DNA of 5,211 nucleotides from assembly GCA_021107495.1 (NCBI GenBank), contig JAIOSR010000030.1:1-5211 (forward strand). Reading direction: 5' to 3'. The DNA comes from Desulfobacterales bacterium. GTDB taxonomy: Bacteria > Desulfobacterota > DSM-4660 > Desulfatiglandales > Desulfatiglandaceae. Below, piece by piece: positions 4,660-5,211 of the stretch; the stretch's first letter is position 1; each line of letters starts with the position of its first letter. Made by a program: the position numbers and the translations under genes. The notes beneath the pieces are model-generated. The model was not told the DNA's origin and searched no databases. It was given only the letters and a program-made list of their open reading frames with translations.

Positions 4660-4688
4660 GTCCTCCGCAGTAGCCTGCTACGGAGGAT
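4660..4688. repeat. GC-rich palindrome (REP-like hairpin)
   Basis: TCCTCC (4661-4666) pairs with GGAGGA (4682-4687), and GTAG (4670-4673) with CTAC (4678-4681), giving a 10-base-pair stem with a 3-base bulge (GCA) and a 4-base loop (CCTG). It lies 44 bases downstream of the cytochrome stop codon. No run of T follows on either strand, so I call it a REP-like palindrome that could still stabilise the cytochrome mRNA end or weaken read-through. Confidence 0.55.
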
Positions 4689-4730
4689 GGAAGTCCAAAA
4701 ACGTTAGTTTGTGGATGAGCAGCAATTATC

Positions 4731-5211
4731 TTAATGCGTTGCCCGCATGGTGCGGTCAAGTTCTTTGATTTCACCCAGGGATTTGGTCATAGCTGCCCAG
4801 CCGTACCAGTAAGAGTAATCCGGGTTGGCGTGAAAAACACCCTGGTAGGTGCGCATCCTGTACTTCATATACATCGTGAACAGCACCTGGTCTATGTATG
4901 AATCCCCGGTCTGTTTGAAATAGAGGAAGTCGGGATAGGCAAAAGAGTAGTGTTCCGGTTTTTTGATAATTCCGTCTTTGTAAAGCCCGGCCACAATCTC
5001 AATCCCTTCGGCCATCAGGCGATCGGCATGTTGTATCATTAGATCGCCCGCCTCTAATTGCCTTAGAGCGAATTGTCCGGAGTGACACCCGGCACAGATT
5101 TTGATCATCTTTTCCCGTTCTGCCTTCCAGGCCTCATGGGTCAGCCTGGCTAAATCAGTGGCTTTCACAATCTCCAGCCGAGCGGTCGGTTTGCCGGTCT
5201 CAGGATTCAAA
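4731..5211 (-). CDS. HAO-like multihaem cytochrome c, C-terminal part (cut by window edge)
   Basis: The last 159 or so residues of a protein whose start lies beyond the window; the frame is open to the edge, where a TTG occurs but need not be a start. One c-type haem site, CAGCH, is visible (fragment residues 39-43) and would be the last of the series. The sequence after it is a long helical region: LMIQHADRLMAEGIEIVAGL, then YPDFLYF, then MYMKYRMRTYQGVFHANPDY and WYGWAAM. This arrangement resembles the C-terminal helical part of octahaem cytochromes of the hydroxylamine oxidoreductase type, which act in the periplasm; many relatives in anaerobes reduce nitrite or hydroxylamine rather than oxidise it. 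The chain ends in RATH with no membrane anchor. The haem count, signal peptide and active-site haem are outside the window, so the reaction cannot be stated. It is separated by 199 bases from the transporter genes and may belong to a different transcript. Confidence 0.78.
   Translation of the reverse strand, partial: LNPETGKPTARLEIVKATDLARLTHEAWKAEREKMIKICAGCHSGQFALRQLEAGDLMIQHADRLMAEGIEIVAGLYKDGIIKKPEHYSFAYPDFLYFKQTGDSYIDQVLFTMYMKYRMRTYQGVFHANPDYSYWYGWAAMTKSLGEIKELDRTMRATH

Noticed and set aside
4535..4774. Open frame of 79 codons on the minus strand between cytochrome and transporter genes
   Set aside because: It runs through the heptamer array and the palindrome, overlaps the cytochrome end, and its protein resembles nothing.

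Overview
The window is a compact, single-strand stretch of bacterial DNA. All nine supportable genes lie on the minus strand, so the transcribed order runs from high to low coordinates. The content points to an anaerobic, sulfur-metabolising bacterium of the Desulfobacterota (deltaproteobacterial) type. The evidence is a superoxide reductase, a HAO-like multihaem cytochrome c, paired YeeE/YedE sulfur-compound transporters, a HEAT protein of a kind I associate with sulfate reducers, and an in-frame UGA at a peroxiredoxin active site that implies selenocysteine decoding. The assignment is an inference from gene content; there is no marker gene here.

Layout in transcription order. (1) 5211-4731: C-terminal end of a HAO-like multihaem cytochrome c, cut by the window edge. 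(2) 4730-4532: a 199-base gap holding an inverted array of degenerate heptamers and a separate GC-rich palindrome. (3) 4531-2603: four tightly packed genes, namely a short YeeE/YedE protein, a longer YeeE/YedE protein with a charged tail, a 70-residue Cys-rich protein, and a Tat-exported one-iron superoxide reductase. Their junctions overlap by 1, 7 and 4 bases, so they almost certainly form one translationally coupled unit. (4) 2602-2473: a 130-base gap with a 16-base palindrome just upstream of the next ribosome binding site. (5) 2472-1753: a peroxiredoxin read through a UGA at the peroxidatic position. (6) 1752-1654: a leader with two nested perfect inverted repeats, the outer one covering the Shine-Dalgarno of the next gene. 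(7) 1653-1: a HEAT-repeat protein, a CopZ-like metallochaperone and the start of a CopA-like copper ATPase, spaced 24 and 10 bases apart.

Taken together, the region looks like a redox and metal defence island. It combines superoxide reduction outside the membrane, peroxide reduction in the cytosol by a selenoenzyme, copper chaperoning and export, and membrane transport probably of thiosulfate or another sulfur species. The most notable points are the selenocysteine peroxiredoxin that lacks the usual resolving cysteine, the superoxide reductase that keeps all five iron ligands but lacks the Glu-Lys of the EKHxP motif, and the Cys-rich protein wedged between the transporters and that reductase. 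The grouping as one functional system is inference; the coupling of the four-gene block is seen directly. No gene-free stretch exceeds 300 bases, and I saw no tRNA, rRNA, CRISPR array, transposase or convincing intrinsic terminator.
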